Assembly: GCA_009774765.1 (NCBI GenBank)
Contig: VSOK01000026.1
Span: forward strand, 1-37,322
DNA from: Bacteroidales bacterium
Lineage (GTDB): Bacteria > Bacteroidota > Bacteroidia > Bacteroidales > UBA932
Length of the DNA stretch: 37,322 bases
Reading direction: 5' to 3'
The notes under the pieces were generated by a model. That model did no database searches. It saw only the letters and a program-made list of their open reading frames with translations, and had not been told where the DNA came from. A program made the position numbers and the translations under genes. Numbering within the stretch: the stretch's first letter is position 1; each line of letters starts with the position of its first letter. Shown one piece after another: positions 16,332 to 25,400 of this stretch.

Positions 16332-18485
16332 CTATTCGTCAGCCTCCGATTCCATATAAGCCTTGAGAAGCTTGTCCTGGACATCACCCGGTACAGGCTG
16401 ATAATCAGCAAACTGCATAGTGAACGTCGCACTTCCCGATGTAAGGGAGCTCAAAGTAGTGGAATACTTGTAGAGTTCAGCAAGAGGAACACGTGCCTTG
16501 ATGATATCAAATCCCTTGTCGCTTCCCATTCCCTCAATGATCGCACGCCTGTTCTGCAGGTCGGACATACATGCTCCCATATACTCCGAAGGAGTCAGAA
16601 CCTCAACATTGTATATCGGCTCCATAATCTTAGGACCTGCATTTCGGAATGCCTCCTTGAACGCATTGCGTGCAGCAAGCACGAAAGATATTTCATTTGA
16701 ATCCACAGGGTGCATCTTTCCGTCATAGACATATACACGTATGTCGCGTGCAAGGGAGCCGGTAAGCGGTCCTTCATTCATCTTGTCCATTATACCTTTC
16801 AGGATAGCAGGCATAAAGCGTGCATCGATAGATCCTCCTACGATACAGTTGAAGAATTCAAGCTTGCCGCCCCAGTCAAGATCATAGCTTTCCTTTCCCT
16901 TGACGTTCAATACCATCTCTTTGCCGTCAACCTTGAATTTGTTGACAGGCTCCACCCCTTCAACAATAGGACAGACAAGAAGATGCACTTCTCCAAACTG
17001 TCCTGCTCCTCCGGACTGTTTTTTATGACGGTAATTGGCAGCCGCCACTTTTGTAATCGTCTCGCGGTAGGAAATCTTCGGAGCGAACATATCGATCTCT
17101 ATCTTGTTCTCATTCTGAAGTCTCCATTTGACGATATTGATATGATGCTCTCCCTGACCTTTCAATATCGTCTGCTTCAACTCTTTAGAATATTCCACAA
17201 TTATGGTAGGGTCTTCAGCCGACATCTTGTTCAGAGCCTCTCCGAGCTTTTCCTCATCCTTGTTTTCCTTGGCCTTTATTGCCGTACGGAATTTCGATGA
17301 AGGGAACTTGATGTTCTCGTATGATATATCAGTTCCAGGCTGCGCAAGAGTAACATTGGTCTTGGCTGCACGGAGCTTGACCGTACATCCTATATCACCT
17401 GCATAAAGGTCGGAAACCTTCTCCTTTTTCTTTCCAGCCACAGCATATATAGTCGTGATCCTCTCCTTGTCACCTGTCTCAGGATTTTCAAGATCCTGTC
17501 CTTCAGTAAGTTCTCCTGACATCACCTTGAAATACGCCACTTCTCCGAGATGCTGCTCAACCGCTGTCTTATAGATGAAAAGCGTAGTAGGAGCATCCTG
17601 TTTGCACTCTATCTCCTGACCGTCCTTGGTAAGGGCTTTCCTCTCGGCAGGTGAAGCGGCCACTTTGATAGTGAACTCCATAAGCCTCTTGACGCCGATG
17701 TCCTTCTTTGCAGAAAGACAGAACACAGGAAGAACTTCACCTGCACGGCATCCGATACCTATTCCCTTCCGGATTTCATCTTCCGTAAGAACGCCTGCAT
17801 CAAAGAATTTCTCCATAAGGGTGTCATCATATTCCGCAGCCCTTTCAATAAGTGCAGCTCTGAGCTCTTCAGCCTCATCCATCTGGTCAGCAGGAATCTC
17901 AAGATCCTCCCTTGTACCGTTCTCGTCAGTAAAATGATAGTATTTCATTTTCAGCACGTCAATGAAGCCGTCAAACGCAGCTCCCTGATTGACAGGATAC
18001 TGGATGATGACAGGCTTCTTGCCGAAAGTCTCCTTCATTGACTCGAGGGTATTCTCCCAGGAAGCCTTCTCGCCGTCAAGCTGGTTGACTCCCACTATAA
18101 GGGGAATATTATACTGCTCGGCATAGCGGGCAAAAATTTCAGTGCCAACTTCAACGCCCTGCTGTGCATTTATGAGAAGGACTCCGGTATCGCATACCTT
18201 AAAAGCGGAAACCGCGCCTCCCACAAAATCATCTGCACCCGGGGTGTCCACAATATTGAACTTCGTATCCATAAACTCCGCATAAAGAGGAGTCGCATAT
18301 ATTGATCTCTGGTTTATCTGCTCAATCTCGGAATTGTCGGACACAGTGTTCTTCGCCTCTACTGTTCCCCTTCTGTCGATTACCTTGCCTTCATAAAGCA
18401 TAGCTTCAGATAATGTGGTTTTACCTGACTTGGTACTACCAAGCAGAACCACATTGCGGATGTTTTGAGTGGAATACGCTTTCAT
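16332..18485 (-). CDS. Elongation factor G paralogue with degenerate GTPase motifs
   Basis: 717 residues with the whole EF-G domain order: G domain, domain II, domains III-V ending with the EF-G C-terminus (YSTTLSSLTSGSATFTMQFADYQPVP). The G domain is divergent. The P-loop is GSTKSGKTT (16-24). The switch I region reads QRSIYATP where EF-G has RGITI, so the Mg-binding threonine is Tyr63. G3 is DTPGADDF (80-87) instead of DTPGHVDF, so the catalytic histidine is Ala84. G4 is NQLD instead of NKMD. An EF-G paralogue of gut Bacteroides (EF-G2) has been reported to support translation without GTP hydrolysis; this protein has the residue losses expected for that class. It stands alone, away from rpsL/rpsG/tuf. 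Confidence 0.92.
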   Translation of the reverse strand: MKAYSTQNIRNVVLLGSTKSGKTTLSEAMLYEGKVIDRRGTVEAKNTVSDNSEIEQINQRSIYATPLYAEFMDTKFNIVDTPGADDFVGGAVSAFKVCDTGVLLINAQQGVEVGTEIFARYAEQYNIPLIVGVNQLDGEKASWENTLESMKETFGKKPVIIQYPVNQGAAFDGFIDVLKMKYYHFTDENGTREDLEIPADQMDEAEELRAALIERAAEYDDTLMEKFFDAGVLTEDEIRKGIGIGCRAGEVLPVFCLSAKKDIGVKRLMEFTIKVAASPAERKALTKDGQEIECKQDAPTTLFIYKTAVEQHLGEVAYFKVMSGELTEGQDLENPETGDKERITTIYAVAGKKKEKVSDLYAGDIGCTVKLRAAKTNVTLAQPGTDISYENIKFPSSKFRTAIKAKENKDEEKLGEALNKMSAEDPTIIVEYSKELKQTILKGQGEHHINIVKWRLQNENKIEIDMFAPKISYRETITKVAAANYRHKKQSGGAGQFGEVHLLVCPIVEGVEPVNKFKVDGKEMVLNVKGKESYDLDWGGKLEFFNCIVGGSIDARFMPAILKGIMDKMNEGPLTGSLARDIRVYVYDGKMHPVDSNEISFVLAARNAFKEAFRNAGPKIMEPIYNVEVLTPSEYMGACMSDLQNRRAIIEGMGSDKGFDIIKARVPLAELYKYSTTLSSLTSGSATFTMQFADYQPVPGDVQDKLLKAYMESEADE

Positions 18486-18547
18486 TGTATTACTTATTAT
18501 GTGTTAGTTTTGTGTTCCAGAGACCGGTCAGACCGGTCGCATCCTTG

Positions 18548-18555
18548 CAAATCTA
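18548..18555 (-). promoter_or_regulatory. Candidate -7 box for the EF-G paralogue
   Basis: Minus strand TAGATTTG followed by C matches TAnnTTTGC, 63 bp before the EF-G-like start. No clean -33 TTTG is present. A GACCGGTC palindrome-like repeat (18522-18539) lies between this box and the gene. Confidence 0.45.
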
Positions 18556-18631
18556 ACAAAATTAATTGAAAGTTGAGCGAAGAGGACAATTAATATTTGC
18601 ACTTTTCAGATTCTTACTTCCGACTGCCATA

Positions 18632-18835
18632 TTATAAAAAACATAAAGGAATACGGTAGCGGAACGCTTTCAATATGTCATCACCGGACACGCCGAAATT
18701 ATCACGTATGAATGCATCCATCCCGACATCTGATATTCCGGCCATATTGCAGATCTCACTGAACGACATATATGGATTCTCATATATCATTACGCTGTCA
18801 AGCACTTCGGCCAGACGTTCAAAATCTCTTTTCAT
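18632..18835 (-). CDS. Small protein resembling half of an AraC-type DNA-binding domain
   Basis: 67 residues from the ATG giving MKRDFERLAEVLDS; an alternative TTG start adds eight residues. The pattern of a first helix (LAEVLDSVMIYENPYMSF), then SEICNMAGISDVGMDAFIRDNFGVSGDDILKAFR, closely follows the first helix-turn-helix of AraC-family domains (…LARxxGxSxxxLxRxFxxxxGxSxxxYxxxxR). There is no second HTH. It may be a small regulator or co-regulator; the gene is divergent from the XRE regulator. Family not recognised. Confidence 0.6.
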   Translation of the reverse strand: MKRDFERLAEVLDSVMIYENPYMSFSEICNMAGISDVGMDAFIRDNFGVSGDDILKAFRYRIPLCFL

Positions 18836-19003
18836 ATTCCGATAATTTATACACTTCAAATCTCACTTTATCCGATAATTTTAGCAAGTTTTTCTTGCCT
18901 TTTGGTTATATGTTTTTCTGTTTTTTATGATTTTTTCTCTTTTTGGTGATTTTACGTTGTCTTTGGCAAGAAAATATTACCTGCTGTCTAATGTGATATA
19001 TGA

Positions 19004-19011
19004 TACTTTTG
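19004..19011 (+). promoter_or_regulatory. Candidate -7 box for the XRE regulator
   Basis: TACTTTTG (TAnnTTTG) followed by C, 21 bp before the ATG at 19032. There is no -33 element at standard distance. It favours 19032 over the upstream in-frame ATG at 18927. Confidence 0.4.
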
Positions 19012-19031
19012 CTTCATATAATATTACTGAA

Positions 19032-19460
19032 ATGGATAATCATTCCGTCAAAGAAAATATTTCCAGGCGCAGGAAGGCATCCGGTCTCTCCCAGACAGAA
19101 ATGGCGGAGAAACTCGGAATGTCAAGGACGGCTTACCGCAACATTGAAAAAGGCAGCACCCAGCTGATAAGCGGCAAAGTCGACCAGATAGCATCTGTGC
19201 TCGACACGACGACGGAAGAAATAGTATTGGGATACAAACCTTCAGCAAAGGATTCCATGAAAGTCCAGGACATAAAGACAGAGTATGACAGGAAGACATC
19301 GGAACTCATATCCCAATACGAAGATGAAAAGGAAAGACTCCTCAATCAGATAGCTGTCCTGAAAGACCACATCGACACGCTCAAAGATTCATTGCGTACA
19401 AAAGATGAAATGATAGCAATGCTCAAGAAAAAACTTGCTAAGGAAAGCGAGATTGAGTAA
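19032..19460 (+). CDS. XRE-family transcriptional regulator with C-terminal coiled coil
   Basis: 142 residues from MDNHSVKENISRRRK. The Cro/C1-type helix-turn-helix covers residues ~8-62 (GLSQTEMAEKLGMSRTAYRNIEKGSTQLI). After a short linker the last ~65 residues form a charged coiled coil (YEDEKERLLNQIAVLKDHIDT...), probably for oligomerisation. No sensor domain is visible. The longer frame to 18927 was rejected because its first 35 residues are hydrophobic and AT-rich and lie upstream of the -7 box. rnhB follows after 10 bp and is probably co-transcribed. Targets are unknown. Confidence 0.87.
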   Translation: MDNHSVKENISRRRKASGLSQTEMAEKLGMSRTAYRNIEKGSTQLISGKVDQIASVLDTTTEEIVLGYKPSAKDSMKVQDIKTEYDRKTSELISQYEDEKERLLNQIAVLKDHIDTLKDSLRTKDEMIAMLKKKLAKESEIE

Positions 19461-19470
19461 TTTTGCATTT

Positions 19471-20124
19471 ATGCAAGTCAAACTTCTTAATTCCCTCAAC
19501 AATAATCTCATAGAGGCGGGCTGCGATGAAGCGGGACGCGGACCTTTAGCCGGTCCGGTATTCGCTGCAGCAGTCATTCTTCCTGAAGATTTCCATCATC
19601 CGCTTCTGAACGATTCGAAAAAAATGACCGAAAAGGCCCGTGAGACGCTCAGACCGATCATAGAACAGGAAGCGATAGCATGGTCTGTCCATGAAGTCAG
19701 TGCATCGGACATCGACTCCATCAACATTCTGAACGCTTCCATAGCAGGGATGTGGCGGTCAATAGTGGACCTGGCCCCAAGACCGGAACACCTCCTGATA
19801 GACGGGAACAGGTTCAGACCATACGGCCTGACAGGAGACACGTTCATCCCGGAACATATTGCTGCGACCTACAAAGACATCCCCTATACCTGCATAATAA
19901 AAGGCGACGGAAAATTCGCACCGATAGCGGCGGCTTCCGTCCTTGCAAAGACCTACAGGGACGAGTATATGAGAAGACTCTCCGCCGAATATCCGGAATA
20001 CGGATGGGAAAGGAATATGGGATATCCCACACGCGGGCACATCGAAGCAATCAGGCGGCACGGACTGACTGAGCACCATCGCAGAAGCTTTCATCTCAAG
20101 GAGCTGGAGCCGTCGCTGTTCTGA
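19471..20124 (+). CDS. rnhB: Ribonuclease HII
   Basis: Cleaves RNA in RNA/DNA hybrids and removes single misincorporated ribonucleotides. 217 residues from MQVKLLNSL. The catalytic motif GCDEAGRGPLAGPV gives D19 and E20. The later family motifs are LNDSKKMTEKAR, LLIDGN and ASVLAKTYRDEYM, and the C-terminal end YPTRGHIEAIRRHGLTEHHRRSF is typical. The start at 19471 avoids overlap with the XRE gene that an upstream in-frame ATG at 19435 would give. It is the last chromosomal gene before the conjugative element. Confidence 0.96.
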   Translation: MQVKLLNSLNNNLIEAGCDEAGRGPLAGPVFAAAVILPEDFHHPLLNDSKKMTEKARETLRPIIEQEAIAWSVHEVSASDIDSINILNASIAGMWRSIVDLAPRPEHLLIDGNRFRPYGLTGDTFIPEHIAATYKDIPYTCIIKGDGKFAPIAAASVLAKTYRDEYMRRLSAEYPEYGWERNMGYPTRGHIEAIRRHGLTEHHRRSFHLKELEPSLF

Positions 20125-20390
20125 TTGAAATTACGTATATTTGTAATAGTCAGGAGTATTTTATTTGACTATCAGTGTATTATATGAAACTCGCATGAGA
20201 ATGGGCAACGGATAAGAAAAAGGCAAACTGTTTAGAATCACTATATTCCTCATGCTGTCAAATAACTCTTTATCTTTCTGCAAAGATAGTGTTTTTCCTC
20301 TGAATACCGGAATTTTCCGGGTATAATCTTCACGGTGATTTCAAAAATAATCCAAATCAAGAATGACATCTGTACCGTAGCCGAGTTCAC
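20125..20390. other. Right-end junction of the integrated conjugative element (putative)
   Basis: A non-coding space between rnhB and the first element gene. GTATATTTGT (20135-20144) differs at one defined position from GTAnnTTTGC, the conserved sequence at CTnDOT-family attachment sites; it also looks like a -7 promoter box. Further on are ATAGTC/GACTAT (an inverted pair at ~20146-20172), the palindrome TATCTTT-CTGC-AAAGATA (20271-20288) followed by GTGTTTTT, and a hairpin ATACCGGAA/TTCCGGGTAT (20304-20324). The exact crossover cannot be fixed because the other element end is not in the window. Confidence 0.45.
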
Positions 20391-20545
20391 GTAACTCACA
20401 GGCAAAGGTAACTCGTGTTCTTTCGTACAAGCAAGGTCAGGCCCTCCGGGTGGCGTGGAAAAATCATCCTCGCCCCGGAGGGCTTCGGTATTTTTCCCGC
20501 CAACCTTGCATGTACGGAACACGACCTTTTAAAGCCTGTAGTTAC
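20391..20545 (+). ncRNA. Structured leader RNA element, copy A
   Basis: First of three related structured elements. Nested helices: 20391-20403 with 20534-20545 (GTAACT.ACAGGC/GCCTGTAGTTAC), TCGTGTTC (20413-20420)/GAACACGA (20517-20524), CGTAC/GTACG, GCAAGGT (20431-20437)/ACCTTGC (20503-20509), TGGCG/CGCCA and GGAAAAAT (20457-20464)/ATTTTTCC (20490-20497). The 5' strand then bulges out CATCCTCG (20465-20472) before a capping hairpin. A small CCC/GGG side hairpin sits at 20442-20450. A further hairpin TCCGGC/GCCGGA (20552-20572) follows, and the DUF4121 start codon is 46 bp past the element. It is probably part of that gene's 5' leader. RNA family not recognised. Confidence 0.8.
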
Positions 20546-20591
20546 GGGAACTCCGGCCCCCGAAAAGCCGGACTAACAAAAAAACAATGTC

Positions 20592-21416
20592 ATGTTACAG
20601 GCAACAAAGAACAAGTACGGTATCGAAACGCTCAAAAGACTGAACGTTTCATACGACCATCAGCATTCGCTGACACAGGAAGATGTGGATATGGTCAACA
20701 GTTATGTGGAACTCATCGAGCGGACACGTTCGGAAATCATACCACAAATTGGTGACAGGCTGGTGTATGTAACCGAACACGGGGATTATTACGGAAACGC
20801 CCTTATTGATGACAAGTATGTGAAGGAAGGATATCTTTCCGTATGCGAACAGCCGTATGTACCCTTCGTTTGGGAAGAAAACGGAAACATCCGTCTGAGT
20901 GTCAGCGGAGGATCATTTCACTCTGTAAATCCGAAGGAACTGAAATTCATGAAATGGACGGAAGGAGCCTTCAAGGACTGGGGACATTGCGGGGCGTGCG
21001 CCAACGGGTCGGTGGCATTTATGGCAAGAGTGCCGTTGTGGTTCTATGCCGAACCCAATCCCAAGTACGGAAACTTCACGACCGAAACCTACCGGAAATT
21101 TTACCTGAACAAAAGGAATGAGCCGGAAGAAGGCTACCGTTATCATGGCGACGGGATTGCTTTCCGTGATGAAGTCGAGTTCCAGCAATTCCTGCAAGAC
21201 TACGAAGGAACGGTATTCAAAGGAAACTGGAAAGACCAAATCGTGCTATGGTGCTTCCGCAGGGAATATGTCTTCCTGCCACTGTCGAAATGGGAAAAGA
21301 TTGATGCCCCGGCGGTGGAGCGAAGACTCAATTTCCATCCCGAGCAAGTGAAGATTGTCAAGGACATGGAGAAGCACATCACCTATTTTTACCGAATCCA
21401 ATCACAGAATTTCTAA
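20592..21416 (+). CDS. DUF4121 family protein
   Basis: 274 residues, soluble. I recognise it as the DUF4121 family carried by Bacteroidales conjugative transposons: conserved stretches HGDYYGNALIDD, WGHCGACANGSV, FTTETYRKFYL, FKGNWKDQIVLWCFRREYVFLPL and the C-terminal HPEQVKIVKDMEKHITYFYRIQ. Function unknown. The CxxC pair in HCGAC hints at a metal or redox site but is not proof. It is the first gene of the element's rightward block and follows structured RNA copy A; the next gene starts 19 bp after its stop. Confidence 0.85.
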   Translation: MLQATKNKYGIETLKRLNVSYDHQHSLTQEDVDMVNSYVELIERTRSEIIPQIGDRLVYVTEHGDYYGNALIDDKYVKEGYLSVCEQPYVPFVWEENGNIRLSVSGGSFHSVNPKELKFMKWTEGAFKDWGHCGACANGSVAFMARVPLWFYAEPNPKYGNFTTETYRKFYLNKRNEPEEGYRYHGDGIAFRDEVEFQQFLQDYEGTVFKGNWKDQIVLWCFRREYVFLPLSKWEKIDAPAVERRLNFHPEQVKIVKDMEKHITYFYRIQSQNF

Positions 21417-21435
21417 CACTAAAAATCAAACAGAT

Positions 21436-22374
21436 ATGCAAACGACAACATCATTCAACCCCGGCAACGCTCCCGACCTGCTTTCAGGCATATTGAGCGT
21501 GGAAGTGAAAAACGAGGACAAGATTACCGAGCAAGACCGCCTGTTTTGCCAGAACCAGCAGGACATGCTCTACAAGACGCTTGACCGGATAGACCGCTGG
21601 TATGCCATCTTCAAGGAAGAGGCGGAACAATACCGAACAGAACGGGACTTCTCATACGACGACAACGGGAAAATATCCATGCGTGACCTCTACTCGCTCA
21701 GAAACGGGAAGGACGATTATTCGCACAACGAGTTCAAGCCGTTCGATATCCTTAATGATTTGGTTGACAAGAACCGCAACGCCAACTCGAACTTCGCCAA
21801 CCGTATCATCGCCTATTTCAACAGGACATACAACGTATCGGTGCCAGAACAAAGGATAGACGAAAAGACGCTCCGCATGGGTTTCCGTCCGGTCTATGGT
21901 ACATACGTGGATGCGGTCATTGAGCATTTGGGCGGCAAGAGCTTCCGGGAAACGGCGGTGGAGGAACTGCTTGCAAGAGTAGCCAAAGTAGTCAAGCCTT
22001 CCTGCTGGAGCAAGGTCAAGACGGAGCTGAAAAAGGACAAGATTGTATTTCCTGAAATTATCCGCTTCGATGATTTCTACCTGCAATACAACAAGTGTCA
22101 GATCAGTTACAACTATGGTGGAGAACTGGAAACCCTATGCGCAGGTATTGCCTACGGTGCGGATGACGTACTGTGCGGCAGCTCAGACATGATTATCCGT
22201 TTCGACCGCAACGATGTATCCGTCAGTGACTGGTACGACCTCACGACCACCAACGCCGAGCAAATCCGATTCTACAAGAACGGACGTATCGATGTCAAGT
22301 TCAAGGACAGCGCGACGGCCGAAAGTTGCTTCAAACGTCTCCGGCTTGATGAAATCACATTACCGGAGAACTGA
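21436..22374 (+). CDS. Conjugative-element protein, probable DUF4942 type
   Basis: 312 residues from MQTTTSFNPGNAPD; the upstream extension to 21355 overlaps the DUF4121 gene and was rejected. No membrane segment. Recognisable stretches are YKTLDRIDRWYAIFKEE, RIIAYFNRTYNVSVP and GFRPVYGTYVDAVIEHLGG. The overall pattern resembles DUF4942 proteins, a domain also found on N-terminal parts of some DNA methyltransferases. That fits its position directly before the methyltransferase/helicase gene, but the family assignment is from memory. It ends 20 bp before a terminator-like hairpin. Confidence 0.65.
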   Translation: MQTTTSFNPGNAPDLLSGILSVEVKNEDKITEQDRLFCQNQQDMLYKTLDRIDRWYAIFKEEAEQYRTERDFSYDDNGKISMRDLYSLRNGKDDYSHNEFKPFDILNDLVDKNRNANSNFANRIIAYFNRTYNVSVPEQRIDEKTLRMGFRPVYGTYVDAVIEHLGGKSFRETAVEELLARVAKVVKPSCWSKVKTELKKDKIVFPEIIRFDDFYLQYNKCQISYNYGGELETLCAGIAYGADDVLCGSSDMIIRFDRNDVSVSDWYDLTTTNAEQIRFYKNGRIDVKFKDSATAESCFKRLRLDEITLPEN

Positions 22375-22394
22375 CCATGAGACAAAATCCACTG

Positions 22395-22426
22395 CACCCC
22401 GTAAGTCAACCCTTGCGGGGTGTTTT
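22395..22426 (+). terminator. Terminator between the DUF4942-type gene and the methyltransferase-helicase gene
   Basis: CACCCCGTAAG (22395-22405) pairs with CTTGCGGGGTG (22412-22422) over 11 positions with one G-U pair, followed directly by TTTT. It is a good intrinsic-terminator shape inside an otherwise tight same-strand array, so the methyltransferase-helicase gene may have its own promoter or be read by read-through. Confidence 0.65.
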
Positions 22427-22453
22427 CATATTCAACCATAAACGATTAAAGAT

Positions 22454-25400
22454 ATGTATGCCATCATCCCCCAACAGATTCCGCAGGACATGCGGGCCGA
22501 GGTCAACGAAAAGATTCTGTTCTCCATAGACTCCGGCAAGGACCTGATTCCGGCGGAAAGCATTTACAACTGCTATACAGGCATTGGCGGGCTACACAAT
22601 CTGAAGCAGTCCGACTTTGCCAACTACAATGAGTATGCGGAAGCGAAAAAGGAGTTTGAGATGGGACAGTTTTTCACCCCGCATGAGGTATGCCGGGACA
22701 TGGTGGATATACTGGACCCGCTTTCGTCAGAAATGATTCTTGATATGTGCTGCGGTATGGGCAATTTCTTCAACCACCTGCCGAACCATCATAATACCTA
22801 CGGATTCGACATAGACAGCAAGGCGGTGGCCGTTGCCAGGTATCTCTACCCGGATACCCATATCGAGAAATGCGACATCCGGCAATACTACCCGGAGCAA
22901 CGCTTCGACATTATCATCGGCAATCCGCCATTCAACCTGAAGTTCGACTGCAAATTATCGCAGGAGTTCTATCTTGATAAAGCCTACGATGTGCTTAAGC
23001 CTGCCGGTATCCTGATGGTCATCGTTCCCGGCTCGTTCATGCAGAGCGAGTTTTGGGAGAAGACCCGTGTCGCGAATGTCAATGACGGATTTTCTTTCGT
23101 CGGCCAAACAAGACTGAATCCCGCAACCTTCTCCTCTGTCGGGGTACATAACTTCCATACGAAGATTATGGTATTCCTGCGCAAATCGCTGTATATCGAG
23201 ATGCAGCCCTACAATGCGGAGGAATTCATTTCCATGTCAGAATTAAAAGAGCGCATCCGTGAGGCAAGGCAGATGAAATACAAAAAACGCCTTGAGTTGA
23301 TGCGCGAGACCAACAGCATTGATAAGGATGAGTTGAAAATGTTCGAATACAGGCTCACCAAGTACATGTACGAGCTGAAAGCCCATGCCAAGTTGAACAA
23401 GTATGTAAATAAGGCGGAAGCGTTGGTCTCGAAATTCCGCAACCAGCAACCGCCGGAAAACGCCACGCAGGAACAGCTGAAACAATGGGAGAAGAACAAG
23501 CTGACCACGACCAGAGTCCTCGGTATCATCCGCAGGTATATCACCTCGCAGAATATCGTTCCACGCAAGGAAATTGCCTTGGTAAAGACTTCCTACGGGT
23601 TCAAACTGAAACAATACATGCCCCACTTGCTGGATAAAGTACCGCATAAGTCGGCAAGCATCAATAGCCTTGTGCTGGAACATGCCGAACTTCCCATACC
23701 GGAACAGCCGACAGAAAGCAATATGCGTCAAATCCGTATGGCGGATAGACTGATTCGGAGAAAGCGCCGGCTATATGAAAACCAGAACCGGCAGTTTGCC
23801 GACATGCAGCCCGACGGACAGTTGGCAGAATACCTCGACCGTACCACCTTCATCAACAAGGACGGTGAGGTCTGCGAGTTCACCCCGCTTCAGAAACACG
23901 ACCTGAACCTTGTCTTGCAGAAACGCTACGCGCTGCTGAACTGGCAGCAAGGCTCCGGCAAGACGGCGGCAGTGTATCACCGCGCCAAGTACCTCCTCAA
24001 ATTCCATAAGGTGCGCAATGCCGTCATTCTTGCTCCGGCCATCGCCACCAACATGACATGGATACCCTTCCTGACCATGAACCGAGAGAAGTTCCGTGAG
24101 GTAAGGAATGGTGCCGACCTTGAAGATGTGCCGGAAGGGGTGTTCCTCGTCCTTTCCACTTCCATGCTCTCCAAACTGAAACGTGGGCTGTCGAGATTTG
24201 TCAGACGCACATCCGGGAAACTCTGCCTGGTTTTTGATGAATCGGACGAAATAACCAATCCGTCATCGCAACGCACGAGGCATGTCTTGAACATTTTCCG
24301 CCGTATCAAATACAAGATACTCGATACAGGCACGACCACGCGCAACAACATCGCGGAACTGTACAGCCAATTCGAGTTGCTGTATAATAACTCCGTCAAT
24401 ATGGTTTGCTGGTGCAGCCGGACATACCACGAGAACAGGGAGAAAGAGATTGAGGAAAAAAGTAATCCGTATTACGGAGAACCGTTCCCCGCCTTCAGGG
24501 GGCATGTGCTTTTCCGTGCCTGCCATTGCCCCGGAAAATCCACCGTATTCGGCATTGAGAAACAAAATCAGGATGTATACAACAAAGAAGAACTGGCGGA
24601 ACTTATCGGGAAGACCATCATCACCCGCAAGTTCAGGGACTTTGCGGGCGAGAAGTACAAGATACGCACCCATACGGTCAGCCCGGCTGAAGGCGAACAT
24701 GAGGTTTACCGTGTCATCATCGAGGAGTTCTGCCGTATCTGCGAGCTGTATTACAACAGCACGGGGGACACGAAGAAGGATGCCGGACTAAGGATCATGC
24801 GGCAAATCAAGCTGCTCATTAAGGCGTGCTCCGTCCCGCATCGGATAGAGGGGTATTTCGGAGACGGGATTCCGAACAAGACAAGGTATATCGAAAAATT
24901 GATACGGAAGATTCCCGGCAAGGTGGCTGTCGGCTGTACCTCCATAGCGGCCTTCGAACTTTACGAAAAACATTTGCGCAAATGTTTCCCCGACCGCCCG
25001 GTGTTTGTGGTCACAGGCGACATGCTCTTCAAGAAAAGGCAAGGCATCGTGACGCGGTTCGACTCCACCGTCAACGGCATACTGGTCTGCACACAGCAAA
25101 GCCTGAGCAGTTCGGCGAACATTCCCACCTGCAACGATGTGATACTTGAATCGCTCCAATGGAACATTCCGAAGATGGAACAGTTTTATTTCCGCTTCAT
25201 ACGCCTTGATTCCAAGGAACTGAAGGACGTGCATTATGTCACCTACAAGGATTCTGTGGAGCAAAACCTGATGGCACTGGTGCTTACCAAAGAACGCCTG
25301 AACGAGTTCATCAAAAGCGGTGAAGTGAAGGAACAGTCGGACATTTTCGAGGAGTTTGACGTCACCATGTCCGTTATCGAGAGCCTGCTGGTCAGGGAAC

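Noticed and set aside
20250..20522. A 90-codon minus-strand frame over RNA copy A
   Set aside because: It runs antisense through the helices, has no counterpart in copies B and C, and its translation resembles no family.
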